Part shown: one piece after another, positions 1-6,792 of the stretch
Layout: each line of letters opens with the position of its first letter
Numbering within the stretch: the first letter of the stretch is position 1
DNA from: Muribaculaceae bacterium
Lineage (GTDB): Bacteria; Bacteroidota; Bacteroidia; Bacteroidales; Muribaculaceae
Direction: 5' to 3'
Length of the DNA stretch: 39,337 nucleotides
NCBI GenBank assembly: GCA_003979155.1
Contig: RYWL01000010.1
Coordinates: forward strand, 1,462-40,798
Position numbers and translations under genes: made by a program
The notes under the pieces: model-generated
Seen by the model: only the letters and a program-made list of their open reading frames with translations
The model's database searches: none
Told to the model about the DNA's origin: nothing

Positions 1-514
1 GTGCGAGTATGCGCGGCCGTAATGTGCGCTCGGCAATGCGACGCAGTTCAAGCATCGATGTGCTGTCGTTTTCCGACGTAAGGGCTATGAGCATCATCTC
101 TCCCAAAATCGAAGACTGCGGGCCCATGACGGGCTTCTGCACTCCGTCGGGAAAATCTTCCGATGCCGCATCGAGACGTTCGGCCACAATCTGACGGGCA
201 AGGTAAATGTCGGTGTCCCAGTCGAACTCTACCGCCACTACCGAGAAGCCGGCGTTCGATGTCGAGCGTACGCGACGCACACCTGTGGCGCCGTTTACGG
301 CAGTCTCCACGGGGTATGTGACAACTTGCTCCACTTCCTCTGCCGCGAGCCCCGGGGCTTCGGTCATTATCACAACTGTAGGAGCGTTGAGGTCGGGGAA
401 GATGTCAACGTCCATGCGGAGGAGAGTCGCGCATCCGGCCACAAAAATCAGTGCGGTGATAATGAGCACTGCGAGGCGGTTGTTGAGCGATGTATGTATT
501 ATTCTGTTCAGCAT
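1..514 (-). CDS. Heavy-metal efflux RND pump, CusA/CzcA type (N-terminal part, cut by window edge)
   Basis: Only the first 171 codons are inside the window. The start is an ATG whose first base is position 514, with an AGGAGA stretch about 8 nt upstream. The protein opens with one hydrophobic segment (about residues 10-31), as in RND pumps. It continues with sequence typical of the metal (HME) branch: [13 protein letters not shown], then [12 protein letters not shown], then a [11 protein letters not shown] stretch. These pumps sit in the inner membrane and use the proton gradient to drive metal ions (for example Cu, Ag, Zn, Co) out through a tripartite complex. The His-rich adaptor gene lies 18 bp upstream on the same strand, so the two are probably one operon. 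The metal cannot be read from this fragment, because the charged residues in transmembrane segments 4 and 10 lie outside the window. Confidence 0.88.
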   Translation of the reverse strand, partial: MLNRIIHTSLNNRLAVLIITALIFVAGCATLLRMDVDIFPDLNAPTVVIMTEAPGLAAEEVEQVVTYPVETAVNGATGVRRVRSTSNAGFSVVAVEFDWDTDIYLARQIVAERLDAASEDFPDGVQKPVMGPQSSILGEMMLIALTSENDSTSMLELRRIAERTLRPRILA

Positions 515-532
515 CGGGCAGGTCTCCTCTTT

Positions 533-1771
533 TTAGTGGTTATGTGTATGTCCCTGCGGAATGATTCCGGATGTTTCCGATAGGCGCACTGCCGAGACTC
601 CCTCGGCCACATAGGTTGTGCCCGGTTCGAGACCCGAAACAATCTCGGTGCGGATACCGTCGCTTGCGCCTGTCTTTACGGGCAGTTTGCGATAGTGCTC
701 CGGAGCATAATTTTCATATACAAAGAAATTGCCTTGCTGCTCCGACAGAGCTGATACTGGTACTGTGAGAACGCCCTGTCGCGTGACTCCGATAAGATAT
801 GCCGTAAATGGTGTGCCGGCTGCCATGCCGGTGCCGGCGGCGGTGAAATAGACGGGTATGTAAGCGCCGCTGATAGCAGTCTCTCCGGCCGGGGCTCCGC
901 TGAGGCGGTGCCCGCCGCGCTCGCTCACTGTGAACACGGGCGCGTTGGCAAATTGGGCGCGCATGTCGGTGAACGAGGGCGCGAGACTATAGTATCTCTG
1001 CGGAATGTCGGCTCTGAGCACCGAGCCTTCGCCCGTGCCTATTGATGCAATGGGGTCGCCGGCATTTACGTAGCTGCCTTCTTTTACAAGCAGTGTCGTA
1101 ACAGTGCCGTTGATAGGCGATGTTACGCGTCCGTTGCCTGCCGAGGGGCTGTAGGCGGCTTTTGCCTTTGCTACGGCTGCCTGGGCGGCAAGAAGTTCGC
1201 CTTGCGTGGCGAGTCTGTCGTCATAGAGGTCCTGAATGCGGTCGAGTTCGGCTTCGGCAGCAGCGAGCTGTGCCTTGGCTGCTTCGTTTGCATCGCCGCC
1301 ACTCATGCCGCTGGCGTCGATGACTGCAATCACAGAGCCACGTGCCGCTTTCGAGCCGGGGTTCATGCCGGCAGCAAAATGAACAATGCCTGCTGTCGGC
1401 GCGGAGGCTACGGCATCGTCGGCTCCGGAGCGCACCACTTGACCGGCGCATTTCACCACGGCGTTGAAGTCGCCGGGCTGAGCCACCTCTGTGCGTACGC
1501 CAAATCGCGCGGCTGCTTCGTTGTGCATCACAATCACGCCCGGGGCGTCTTTGTGCTCGCCTTCGTGTTCATGCTCCGAGTGTGCGTGTCCCTCGTCGCC
1601 GTGTTCGTGGTCGTGATTGTGTCCCTCGGCATGCTCATGCCCGTTTTCGTGCTCATGCTCATGAGCCTCTGCATGTTCGTGTTCGTGCTCATGTTCGTGT
1701 TCTCTGTGAGTGTGTGCACAGCCTGCAAAAGCGATTGCCGCTGTGACGAGGAAGATATGTGAAAGTCGCAT
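533..1771 (-). CDS. Periplasmic adaptor of heavy-metal RND efflux, His-rich (CusB/CzcB type)
   Basis: Membrane-fusion protein of 412 residues. An ATG 27 bp upstream is in frame, but starting at 1771 places a proper lipoprotein signal at the N-terminus (MRLSHIF, then a lipobox AFAGC with the acylated Cys at residue 18). Residues 20-73 form a His/Glu/Asp-rich segment with 21 histidines. After this come the usual adaptor parts: a biotinyl-lipoyl-like half (GIVHFAAGMNPG), a short helical hairpin rich in Ala/Glu (about residues 165-200), the second lipoyl half (INGTVTTLLVKEGSYV), a beta-barrel domain and a membrane-proximal domain. It would be anchored in the periplasm and link the pump to an outer-membrane channel. 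The C-terminus again ends in a short His run. The pump gene follows after 18 bp. No outer-membrane factor is visible beside it; one may lie beyond the left edge. Confidence 0.9.
   Translation of the reverse strand: MRLSHIFLVTAAIAFAGCAHTHREHEHEHEHEHAEAHEHEHENGHEHAEGHNHDHEHGDEGHAHSEHEHEGEHKDAPGVIVMHNEAAARFGVRTEVAQPGDFNAVVKCAGQVVRSGADDAVASAPTAGIVHFAAGMNPGSKAARGSVIAVIDASGMSGGDANEAAKAQLAAAEAELDRIQDLYDDRLATQGELLAAQAAVAKAKAAYSPSAGNGRVTSPINGTVTTLLVKEGSYVNAGDPIASIGTGEGSVLRADIPQRYYSLAPSFTDMRAQFANAPVFTVSERGGHRLSGAPAGETAISGAYIPVYFTAAGTGMAAGTPFTAYLIGVTRQGVLTVPVSALSEQQGNFFVYENYAPEHYRKLPVKTGASDGIRTEIVSGLEPGTTYVAEGVSAVRLSETSGIIPQGHTHNH
1553..1714 (-). repeat. His/Glu low-complexity coding repeat in the metal-efflux adaptor
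   Basis: This stretch encodes alternating His with Glu, Asp, Gly or Ala (residues 20-73 of the adaptor). At the DNA level it is an imperfect 6-bp periodic repeat of the type CAT/CAC followed by GAA/GAG. Such tracts bind divalent metals in many transporters and can change length by replication slippage. The tract keeps the reading frame throughout. Confidence 0.8.
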
Positions 1772-1797
1772 TTTTACTGTGTTTGTCGTATTGTGCA

Positions 1798-1836
1798 CAA
1801 AATTACAAAATTATTTATGTAAATCGGTTGCGAAAA
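1798..1836 (-). promoter_or_regulatory. Probable promoter of the metal-efflux operon
   Basis: On the minus strand two overlapping TAATTTTG boxes (1813-1806 and 1805-1798) match the Bacteroidetes -7 consensus TAnnTTTG. A TTTTCG-like -33 element lies near 1836-1831, about 20 nt upstream of the first box. The adaptor start codon is 27-35 nt downstream. The -33 match is imperfect. Confidence 0.5.
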
Positions 1837-1838
1837 CG

Positions 1839-1875
1839 AAAAAAGGCCCGACGTCGGGCAGGCGTCGGGTCTTTA
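1839..1875 (-). terminator. Intrinsic terminator of the CoA-transferase gene
   Basis: Read on the minus strand, 20 nt after the CoA-transferase stop codon, CCCGACG and CGTCGGG form a GC-rich hairpin followed by CCTTTTTT. An alternative overlapping palindrome, GCCCGACGTCGGGC, can form in the same place. It separates this gene from the downstream metal-efflux promoter. Confidence 0.75.
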
Positions 1876-1894
1876 GTATAGAGTTCGGAGTTAA

Positions 1895-3388
1895 TTACAT
1901 GTACTTCGAGTAGTCGACATTGTGCATGTCGCCGGTTTCGTTGAGAGCGTTGTGAAATGCGAAAGCGCATTTGAGGTTTATCGGAGTCTGTCCGGGTACA
2001 CCGCTCTTGAGGTATTCGAGCAGCAGCGGACGGTAGTCGGGGTGAGCGCAGTTGTTGATGATTTCGTAAGCACGCTGCACTGGGTCTTTCATGCGGAGGT
2101 CGGCAATACCTTGGTCGGTGACGATAACGTCGACAGAGTGCTCGCTGTGGTCGGGGTGAGCGACCATGGGCACGATATTGCTGATTAAGCCGCCCTTGCT
2201 CACCGAGGGGCAGGAGAAGATAGAGAGGTATGCGTTGCGTGTGAAGTCGCCGGAGCCGCCAATGCCGTTCATCATGCGGTGTCCGAGCACGTGAGTGGAG
2301 TTTACGTTGCCGAAGATGTCGGCTTCGAGTGCTGTGTTCATGGCAATCACGCCGAGTCGGCGGATAACCTCGGGGTTGTTGGAGATTTCGGCCGGACGCA
2401 TCATTATTTTGTCGTGGAAATACGAGAGGTCGGCGAAGAGTTCCTGCTCGGTAGTATCGGAGAATGTCATGGAGCATGTCGATGCGAAGGTGCATTTTCC
2501 TTTTTTGAGGAGTTCGAGCACTGCATCCTGAATCACTTCGGTGTACATCATGAAAGGAGGCAGGTCTTTGCTTTCGCCCAAATCATAAAGCACGGCATTT
2601 GCCACATTGCCTACGCCCGACTGGAGGGGGAGGAATTCTTTGGGAAGACGACCGGCTTTGTATTCGCCGACGAGGAAGTTTACCACGTTTTTACCGATGA
2701 GTGCCGATGTGGCGTCGGGAGCGGTGAAGGGCTTCACGCAGTCGTATGAGCTTGTGCGGACAATGCCCATTACCTTCGAGGGATCGATTTTGAGAACGGG
2801 CGAGCCGATGCGGTCGTTAGGTGCGTAGATTGGAATTTCACGACGGTAAGGAGGGTCGAGAGGCATATAAACGTCGTGCATGCCTAAGAGGCTCTTGGGC
2901 AGACGGTCGTTGAGCTCGATAAAAATTTTCTTTGCCATAGAGGCAAATACTGTGACATTGCCCAGGCCGCATCCGAGAATTACCTCGCCTTTTTCGTTGA
3001 TGTCGGCGGCTTCGATAATAGCCACGTCGATAGGGCCGTAGGTGCCGTAGCGCACTTCCTGAGCCATTTCTGAGAGATGTCGGTCGAAGTAGTGGCAGTC
3101 GTGGGCGTTGATGCGCTTGCGCAGGTCGGGCACGTTCTGGTAGGGAGCGCGCATGTTGTAAGCGTTTGCACGTGCCATGACACCGTCGACATGGTCGCTG
3201 GTCGATGCTCCGGAGAAGAGGTTGACTTTAAATTCACGGCCGGCCTCCTGCTCTTTGAGAGCCTTGGCCGCAAGAGCTTCGGTAATTAATTTGGGAGATC
3301 CGGGAGCGGTAAAACCCGATGTGCCGATAGTATCGCCATTGTTAATCATTGCGGCTGCTTCTTCAGCCGTGATATAATTATATGCCAT
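1895..3388 (-). CDS. Acetyl-CoA hydrolase/transferase family protein (probable succinate or acetate CoA-transferase)
   Basis: Class I CoA-transferase of 497 residues, the usual length for this family. The N-terminal half carries the first CoA-transferase fold. The C-terminal half has the family hallmarks LQSGVGNVANAV (residues 255-266), YTEVIQD (282-288), with Glu284 the likely catalytic glutamate that forms the CoA thioester, and a GGSGDFTRNA glycine-rich loop. In anaerobic gut bacteria such enzymes move CoA between succinyl-CoA, acetate and propionate, and so link succinate/propionate formation to energy yield. The exact substrate pair cannot be told from sequence. The start at 3388 begins MAYNYITAEEAA. 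The next gene upstream ends 52 bp away, and no clear TAnnTTTG promoter is seen between them, so they may be cotranscribed. Confidence 0.9.
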   Translation of the reverse strand: MAYNYITAEEAAAMINNGDTIGTSGFTAPGSPKLITEALAAKALKEQEAGREFKVNLFSGASTSDHVDGVMARANAYNMRAPYQNVPDLRKRINAHDCHYFDRHLSEMAQEVRYGTYGPIDVAIIEAADINEKGEVILGCGLGNVTVFASMAKKIFIELNDRLPKSLLGMHDVYMPLDPPYRREIPIYAPNDRIGSPVLKIDPSKVMGIVRTSSYDCVKPFTAPDATSALIGKNVVNFLVGEYKAGRLPKEFLPLQSGVGNVANAVLYDLGESKDLPPFMMYTEVIQDAVLELLKKGKCTFASTCSMTFSDTTEQELFADLSYFHDKIMMRPAEISNNPEVIRRLGVIAMNTALEADIFGNVNSTHVLGHRMMNGIGGSGDFTRNAYLSIFSCPSVSKGGLISNIVPMVAHPDHSEHSVDVIVTDQGIADLRMKDPVQRAYEIINNCAHPDYRPLLLEYLKSGVPGQTPINLKCAFAFHNALNETGDMHNVDYSKYM

Positions 3389-3440
3389 GGTAATTTAGAG
3401 TGGTTTTTACCAGTTTTTTATGATTGTTTTATTTTTTTGT

Positions 3441-3839
3441 TTAGAATTTCGGGCGTAGTATTTCGCTCCAAATCACGGCGTTGCGCAGGTTGTCGCGAGT
3501 AAGCTGTTTGAGGGCTGCCGGTTCTTTGGCCACGGTAGTTTTAGGAAACTCGTGTTTGGGAGTCTTTTCGGAAGAAGTGACTCTTGCTCCTTCATTTCCG
3601 GCAAGGAATGGCTTGGCTGCGCTTGGTGTAGCAGCCGGCCATGCGGGCCGTTTCAGCGTCGGCGGCTTGCTCTTTGGTGTCGGCGGCTTGGGCTGCGGCC
3701 GGTATGCGGGCGGACTTACGTGCGCACGATTCTGCATCGGAGTGGAGCGGACTTCTTTTTTCTTTTTACGGCCGCTTACTTCCGATGCTATTATGACCAG
3801 CAAGACACCTATTCCTACTATGAAGTCGGAGATATCCAT
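3441..3839 (-). CDS. Small membrane-anchored, proline-rich hypothetical protein
   Basis: 132 residues, with no family recognised. Residues 3-21 form a single hydrophobic helix (DFIVGIGVLLVIIA), followed by a basic stop-transfer patch (GRKKKKE). The middle, about residues 40-80, is rich in Pro, Lys and Ala and probably disordered. The C-terminus (about 108-132) looks like a short amphipathic helix containing LTRDNLRNAVIWSEIL, similar to tails seen in uncharacterised Bacteroidales membrane proteins. It is a believable gene because it has a well-formed promoter just upstream (3890-3859) and sits divergently from miaB. Function unknown. Confidence 0.7.
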   Translation of the reverse strand: MDISDFIVGIGVLLVIIASEVSGRKKKKEVRSTPMQNRAHVSPPAYRPQPKPPTPKSKPPTLKRPAWPAATPSAAKPFLAGNEGARVTSSEKTPKHEFPKTTVAKEPAALKQLTRDNLRNAVIWSEILRPKF

Positions 3840-3848
3840 TTATTTTTG

Positions 3849-3856
3849 TAATTTTG
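3849..3856 (+). promoter_or_regulatory. Candidate -7 box for miaB
   Basis: TAATTTTG on the plus strand fits TAnnTTTG and lies 45 nt before the miaB start. No convincing -33 TTTG is found at the expected spacing. It faces the opposite-strand -7 box at 3866-3859 across the palindrome TTTTGTACAAAA. Confidence 0.35.
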
Positions 3857-3858
3857 TA

Positions 3859-3890
3859 CAAAAATACGCATTATTGCGCAATGTAACAAA
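3859..3890 (-). promoter_or_regulatory. Promoter of the small membrane protein gene
   Basis: Minus strand: TTTG (3890-3887), a 20-nt spacer, then TATTTTTG (3866-3859). This matches the Bacteroidetes sigma-ABfr promoter. Predicted transcription start is near 3853, giving a short leader of about 14 nt before the start codon at 3839. Confidence 0.65.
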
Positions 3891-3900
3891 TATTTCCCAG

Positions 3901-5259
3901 ATGAACTCATCTCAATCTGATATAATCGCCTCTAAAAGACTTTATATAGAAACTTACGGCTGCCAGATGAATGTCGCCGACAGCGAAGTCGTGGCCTCGA
4001 TAATGGAGACTGCCGGTTATGCGCTTGCCGACGATATCGACAACGCCGATGCCATTCTGCTCAATACCTGCTCGATACGCGATAACGCCGAGCAAAAAAT
4101 TGTGTCGCGTCTGCAGGCTCTCAACGCGATTCGCCGCAAGCGCAAGGGCGCGCTCATTATCGGCGTGATAGGCTGTATGGCCGAACGTGTACGCGATGAA
4201 CTGGTGTCGAAGCACGGCGTAGACCTTGTCGCCGGCCCGGATGCATATCTCGACCTACCTGCGCTCTTCGGTGCCGCCGAGCAGGGCCTTGAGGCTGTGA
4301 ATGTCGAACTGAGCACTACCGAGACTTATCGTGATGTGGTGCCGGTGCGTCTGCCCGGCCAGACCGTGAGCGGCTACATAAGCATTATGCGCGGGTGCAA
4401 TAATTTCTGCTCATACTGCATTGTGCCCTATACACGTGGCCGCGAGCGTTCGAGACCAGTAGACAGCATTCTCAACGAGCTTGCCGATTTGCGTGCGCGT
4501 GGCTTTAAGGAAGTCACTCTGCTCGGGCAGAATGTAAACAGCTACAGTTTCATGCCCGAAGGAGCCGACAAGTCGGTCGACTTCGCATCGCTGCTCGCAA
4601 TTGTAGCCGAGGCTGCGCCCTCTATGCGTGTGCGTTTCACCACTTCGCATCCTAAGGATATGAGCGACGAGATAATTGACGCTATTGCCACTCACCCCAA
4701 CATCTGCCGTCACATACATCTGCCGGTGCAGAGCGGAAGCAACAAGGTGCTTGCCGCTATGAACCGCAAGTATACCCGTGAATGGTATCTCGACAGAATA
4801 GCTGCCATTCGCCGGGCAATTCCGGAGTGCGGCATAAGCAGCGACCTTTTTACCGGTTTTCATGACGAAACCGAAGAAGATTTCCAGCAGACTCTTGATC
4901 TTATGCGCACAGTCGGCTTCGATTCGTCGTTCATGTTCAAGTACTCCGAGCGCCCCGGCACTCTCGCTTCGCGCCAGATGCCCGATAATGTGCCGGAGGA
5001 TGTGAAGATAGAGCGTCTAAACCGCATGATTGCTCTGCAGAACGAGCTTTCGGCGGCGTCGAATATGCGCGATCGCGGCAAGGTGTTCGAAGTTCTTGTA
5101 GAAGGCGTGGCGAAGCGTAGCAACGAGCAGATGGTGGGCCGCACAAGCCAGAACAAGACTGCTGTGTTTCCTCGCGGAAACGCCAAAGTGGGAGAACTTG
5201 TCAAGGTGCGAGTGCTCGATTCGTCGTCAGCTACTCTCATCTGCGAGCTCGTTGAATAA
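3901..5259 (+). CDS. miaB: tRNA-2-methylthio-N6-dimethylallyladenosine synthase MiaB
   Basis: Radical SAM methylthiotransferase of 452 residues that adds the methylthio group to N6-isopentenyl-adenosine at position 37 of tRNAs reading UNN codons. The N-terminal UPF0004 domain has the three cysteines of the auxiliary 4Fe-4S cluster (Cys21 in YGCQMN, Cys57 in NTCSIR, Cys92 in GCMAE). The radical SAM cluster is Cys166-Cys170-Cys173 (RGCNNFCSYC), followed by the family stretch PYTRGRERSRP. A TRAM domain closes the C-terminus (about residues 385-450). The frame stays open upstream to 3481, but that part overlaps the divergent gene; homology begins shortly after the ATG at 3901. The gene converges with panB, and the two share a terminator. 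Confidence 0.96.
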   Translation: MNSSQSDIIASKRLYIETYGCQMNVADSEVVASIMETAGYALADDIDNADAILLNTCSIRDNAEQKIVSRLQALNAIRRKRKGALIIGVIGCMAERVRDELVSKHGVDLVAGPDAYLDLPALFGAAEQGLEAVNVELSTTETYRDVVPVRLPGQTVSGYISIMRGCNNFCSYCIVPYTRGRERSRPVDSILNELADLRARGFKEVTLLGQNVNSYSFMPEGADKSVDFASLLAIVAEAAPSMRVRFTTSHPKDMSDEIIDAIATHPNICRHIHLPVQSGSNKVLAAMNRKYTREWYLDRIAAIRRAIPECGISSDLFTGFHDETEEDFQQTLDLMRTVGFDSSFMFKYSERPGTLASRQMPDNVPEDVKIERLNRMIALQNELSAASNMRDRGKVFEVLVEGVAKRSNEQMVGRTSQNKTAVFPRGNAKVGELVKVRVLDSSSATLICELVE

Positions 5260-5278
5260 GCGAGTGGGAAACAGTATA

Positions 5279-5336
5279 CATCATCATAAAACACAGGGAG
5301 GACGCCGGCGCGTCCTCCCTGTGTTTTATGATGATG
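5279..5336. terminator. Bidirectional intrinsic terminator between miaB and panB
   Basis: Two 27-nt arms are perfect inverted repeats around a 4-nt CGGC loop. The GC-rich core (AGGGAGGACGC) is flanked by an A-rich run on the left and a T-rich run on the right, so it works as a hairpin plus T-tract in both directions. It lies between the two converging stop codons, 19 nt after miaB and 18 nt after panB. Confidence 0.9.
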
Positions 5337-5354
5337 CGTCGGCATCAACGCATG

Positions 5355-6176
5355 TCAATATTGTTCGTTCTCGTTAGGGAAGTCGGAGCTCTTCACGTCG
5401 TCGATATAATGGCCGACGGCTTCGTTGATTATAGTCGACAAATCGGCATAGCGGCGCAGGAATTTTGGTGAGAAGCCTTTGTTAATGCCGAGCATGTCGT
5501 GCATTACAAGCACCTGTCCGTCGGTGCCATTGCCTGCACCGATGCCGATGGTGGGTATTGACACTTCTTTGGACACTCGTGCGGCAAGAGCAGCAGGAAT
5601 CTTTTCGAGCACAATGGCGAAGCAGCCGATTTCTTCGAGCATGCGGGCATCGGCAATGAGCTTTTCGGCTTCGCGTTCTTCTTTGGCGCGCACGGCATAA
5701 GTGCCGAATTTGTTGATAGACTGCGGAGTGAGTCCGAGGTGTCCCATAACAGGAATACCGGCCGACAGAATGCGCTCGATAGACTCGCGAATTTCGGCGC
5801 CGCCTTCCATTTTCACAGCTTCGGCGTGGCTCTCCTTCATTATGCGGATAGCCGATGCGAGAGCCTCGATGGGGTTGCCCTGATAAGTGCCAAAGGGCAT
5901 GTCGCACACCACAAGAGCGCGCTCGGTGCCTTTTACAACGCTTTTGGCGTGATATATCATCTGGTCGAGGGTCATGGGCAGTGTGGTCATATTGCCTGCC
6001 ATTACATTCGAGGCTGAGTCGCCTACGAGAATGACATCAATGCCAGCTTCGTCGATGAGCTTGGCCATTGAGTAGTCGTAGGCTGTGAGCATGGCAATCT
6101 TCTCTCCGCGCTGCTTCATGTCGAGCAGGCGTGCGGTGGTTACTTTCCGTTTGTTGTCTACTGTGTTGGTTGACAT
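5355..6176 (-). CDS. panB: 3-methyl-2-oxobutanoate hydroxymethyltransferase PanB
   Basis: 273 residues, a full-length TIM-barrel ketopantoate hydroxymethyltransferase. It transfers a hydroxymethyl group from methylene-tetrahydrofolate to 2-oxoisovalerate, the first committed step of pantothenate and CoA synthesis. Metal-binding positions are visible at Asp53 (VGDSASNV), Asp92 (CDMPFGTY) and Glu124 (KMEGG). Glu191 in LEKIP is the expected catalytic base. The start at 6176 is followed by a short unstructured N-terminus and then the typical LTAYDYSMA. It is the last gene of a minus-strand run and lies 45 bp after the preceding hypothetical gene. panC and panD are not in the window. Confidence 0.96.
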   Translation of the reverse strand: MSTNTVDNKRKVTTARLLDMKQRGEKIAMLTAYDYSMAKLIDEAGIDVILVGDSASNVMAGNMTTLPMTLDQMIYHAKSVVKGTERALVVCDMPFGTYQGNPIEALASAIRIMKESHAEAVKMEGGAEIRESIERILSAGIPVMGHLGLTPQSINKFGTYAVRAKEEREAEKLIADARMLEEIGCFAIVLEKIPAALAARVSKEVSIPTIGIGAGNGTDGQVLVMHDMLGINKGFSPKFLRRYADLSTIINEAVGHYIDDVKSSDFPNENEQY

Positions 6177-6221
6177 TTCAAATAAGAAAATAAAAAATAA
6201 GTAATTATTAATTTCTGCAAC

Positions 6222-6752
6222 TCAGCGTATGCCGAGCTGTGCGAGGATTTCGATAGCTTCGTTTGCGGAGAGAGTGCGGCGGTTGGTAAGCTGTTCGGCA
6301 AAAGAGTCGGCGATGGGCCTTATGGCCGAATGCCTGAAAATGCGGTCGACGGTGTGGTAGCATGCATCGAACAGACGGGCGCTTTCGTCGTTGTCGAGAG
6401 CGCAGTGTTCCGATGCTTCGTCGACTACGGCACGGCGCAGTTCCGATGCTTCGTCGTCGGTCAGCGGTTTCCGGTCGAGTATATATCTGCGGCACATGAG
6501 GTTGCCCAATGCCATAGAAGTTGTGACACGCAAATCGTTTAGGGTCTGTTCCCACACTATCTTTGCCGACATGCGGGGATTGCCTTTGAATCCGAATTGG
6601 TGTGCCATAACCATGCATTCGCCGGGTTGGTTATCGAGGTGTATTTCGGAGAGATAATCTTCGGCATTGCACACCACAAGGGTGATTGTCATGCCGGTGA
6701 TTCCGTAAGTCTTGTCGCGCTCATCGGCGTAGCTTAGTGTTCTTTTATTCAT
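6222..6752 (-). CDS. Conserved hypothetical protein of Bacteroidales type
   Basis: 176 residues, with no named domain recognised. The first half looks like mixed alpha/beta globular sequence (GITGMTITLVVCNAEDYLSEI, with AHQFGFKGNP after it). The second half is mostly helical with many charged residues. There is no signal peptide or membrane segment, so it is probably cytoplasmic. It sits between the porZ-like gene (40 bp upstream) and panB (45 bp downstream) on the same strand and is probably cotranscribed with them. The clean reading frame and codon use like its neighbours support a real gene. Function unknown. Confidence 0.75.
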   Translation of the reverse strand: MNKRTLSYADERDKTYGITGMTITLVVCNAEDYLSEIHLDNQPGECMVMAHQFGFKGNPRMSAKIVWEQTLNDLRVTTSMALGNLMCRRYILDRKPLTDDEASELRRAVVDEASEHCALDNDESARLFDACYHTVDRIFRHSAIRPIADSFAEQLTNRRTLSANEAIEILAQLGIR

Positions 6753-6792
6753 TAATCATAATTTTTTAATGAAAAACGCAGCTGACAACCTA

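Noticed and set aside
1202-1762. 186-codon plus-strand frame with Val/Phe/Leu-rich, membrane-like sequence
   Set aside because: It is the complement of the His-rich tract of the metal-efflux adaptor; the hydrophobic look comes from reading His/Glu codons backwards.
3481-3900. N-terminal extension of miaB upstream of 3901
   Set aside because: The frame is open, but it overlaps the divergent gene and its promoter, and the MiaB family starts shortly after the ATG at 3901.
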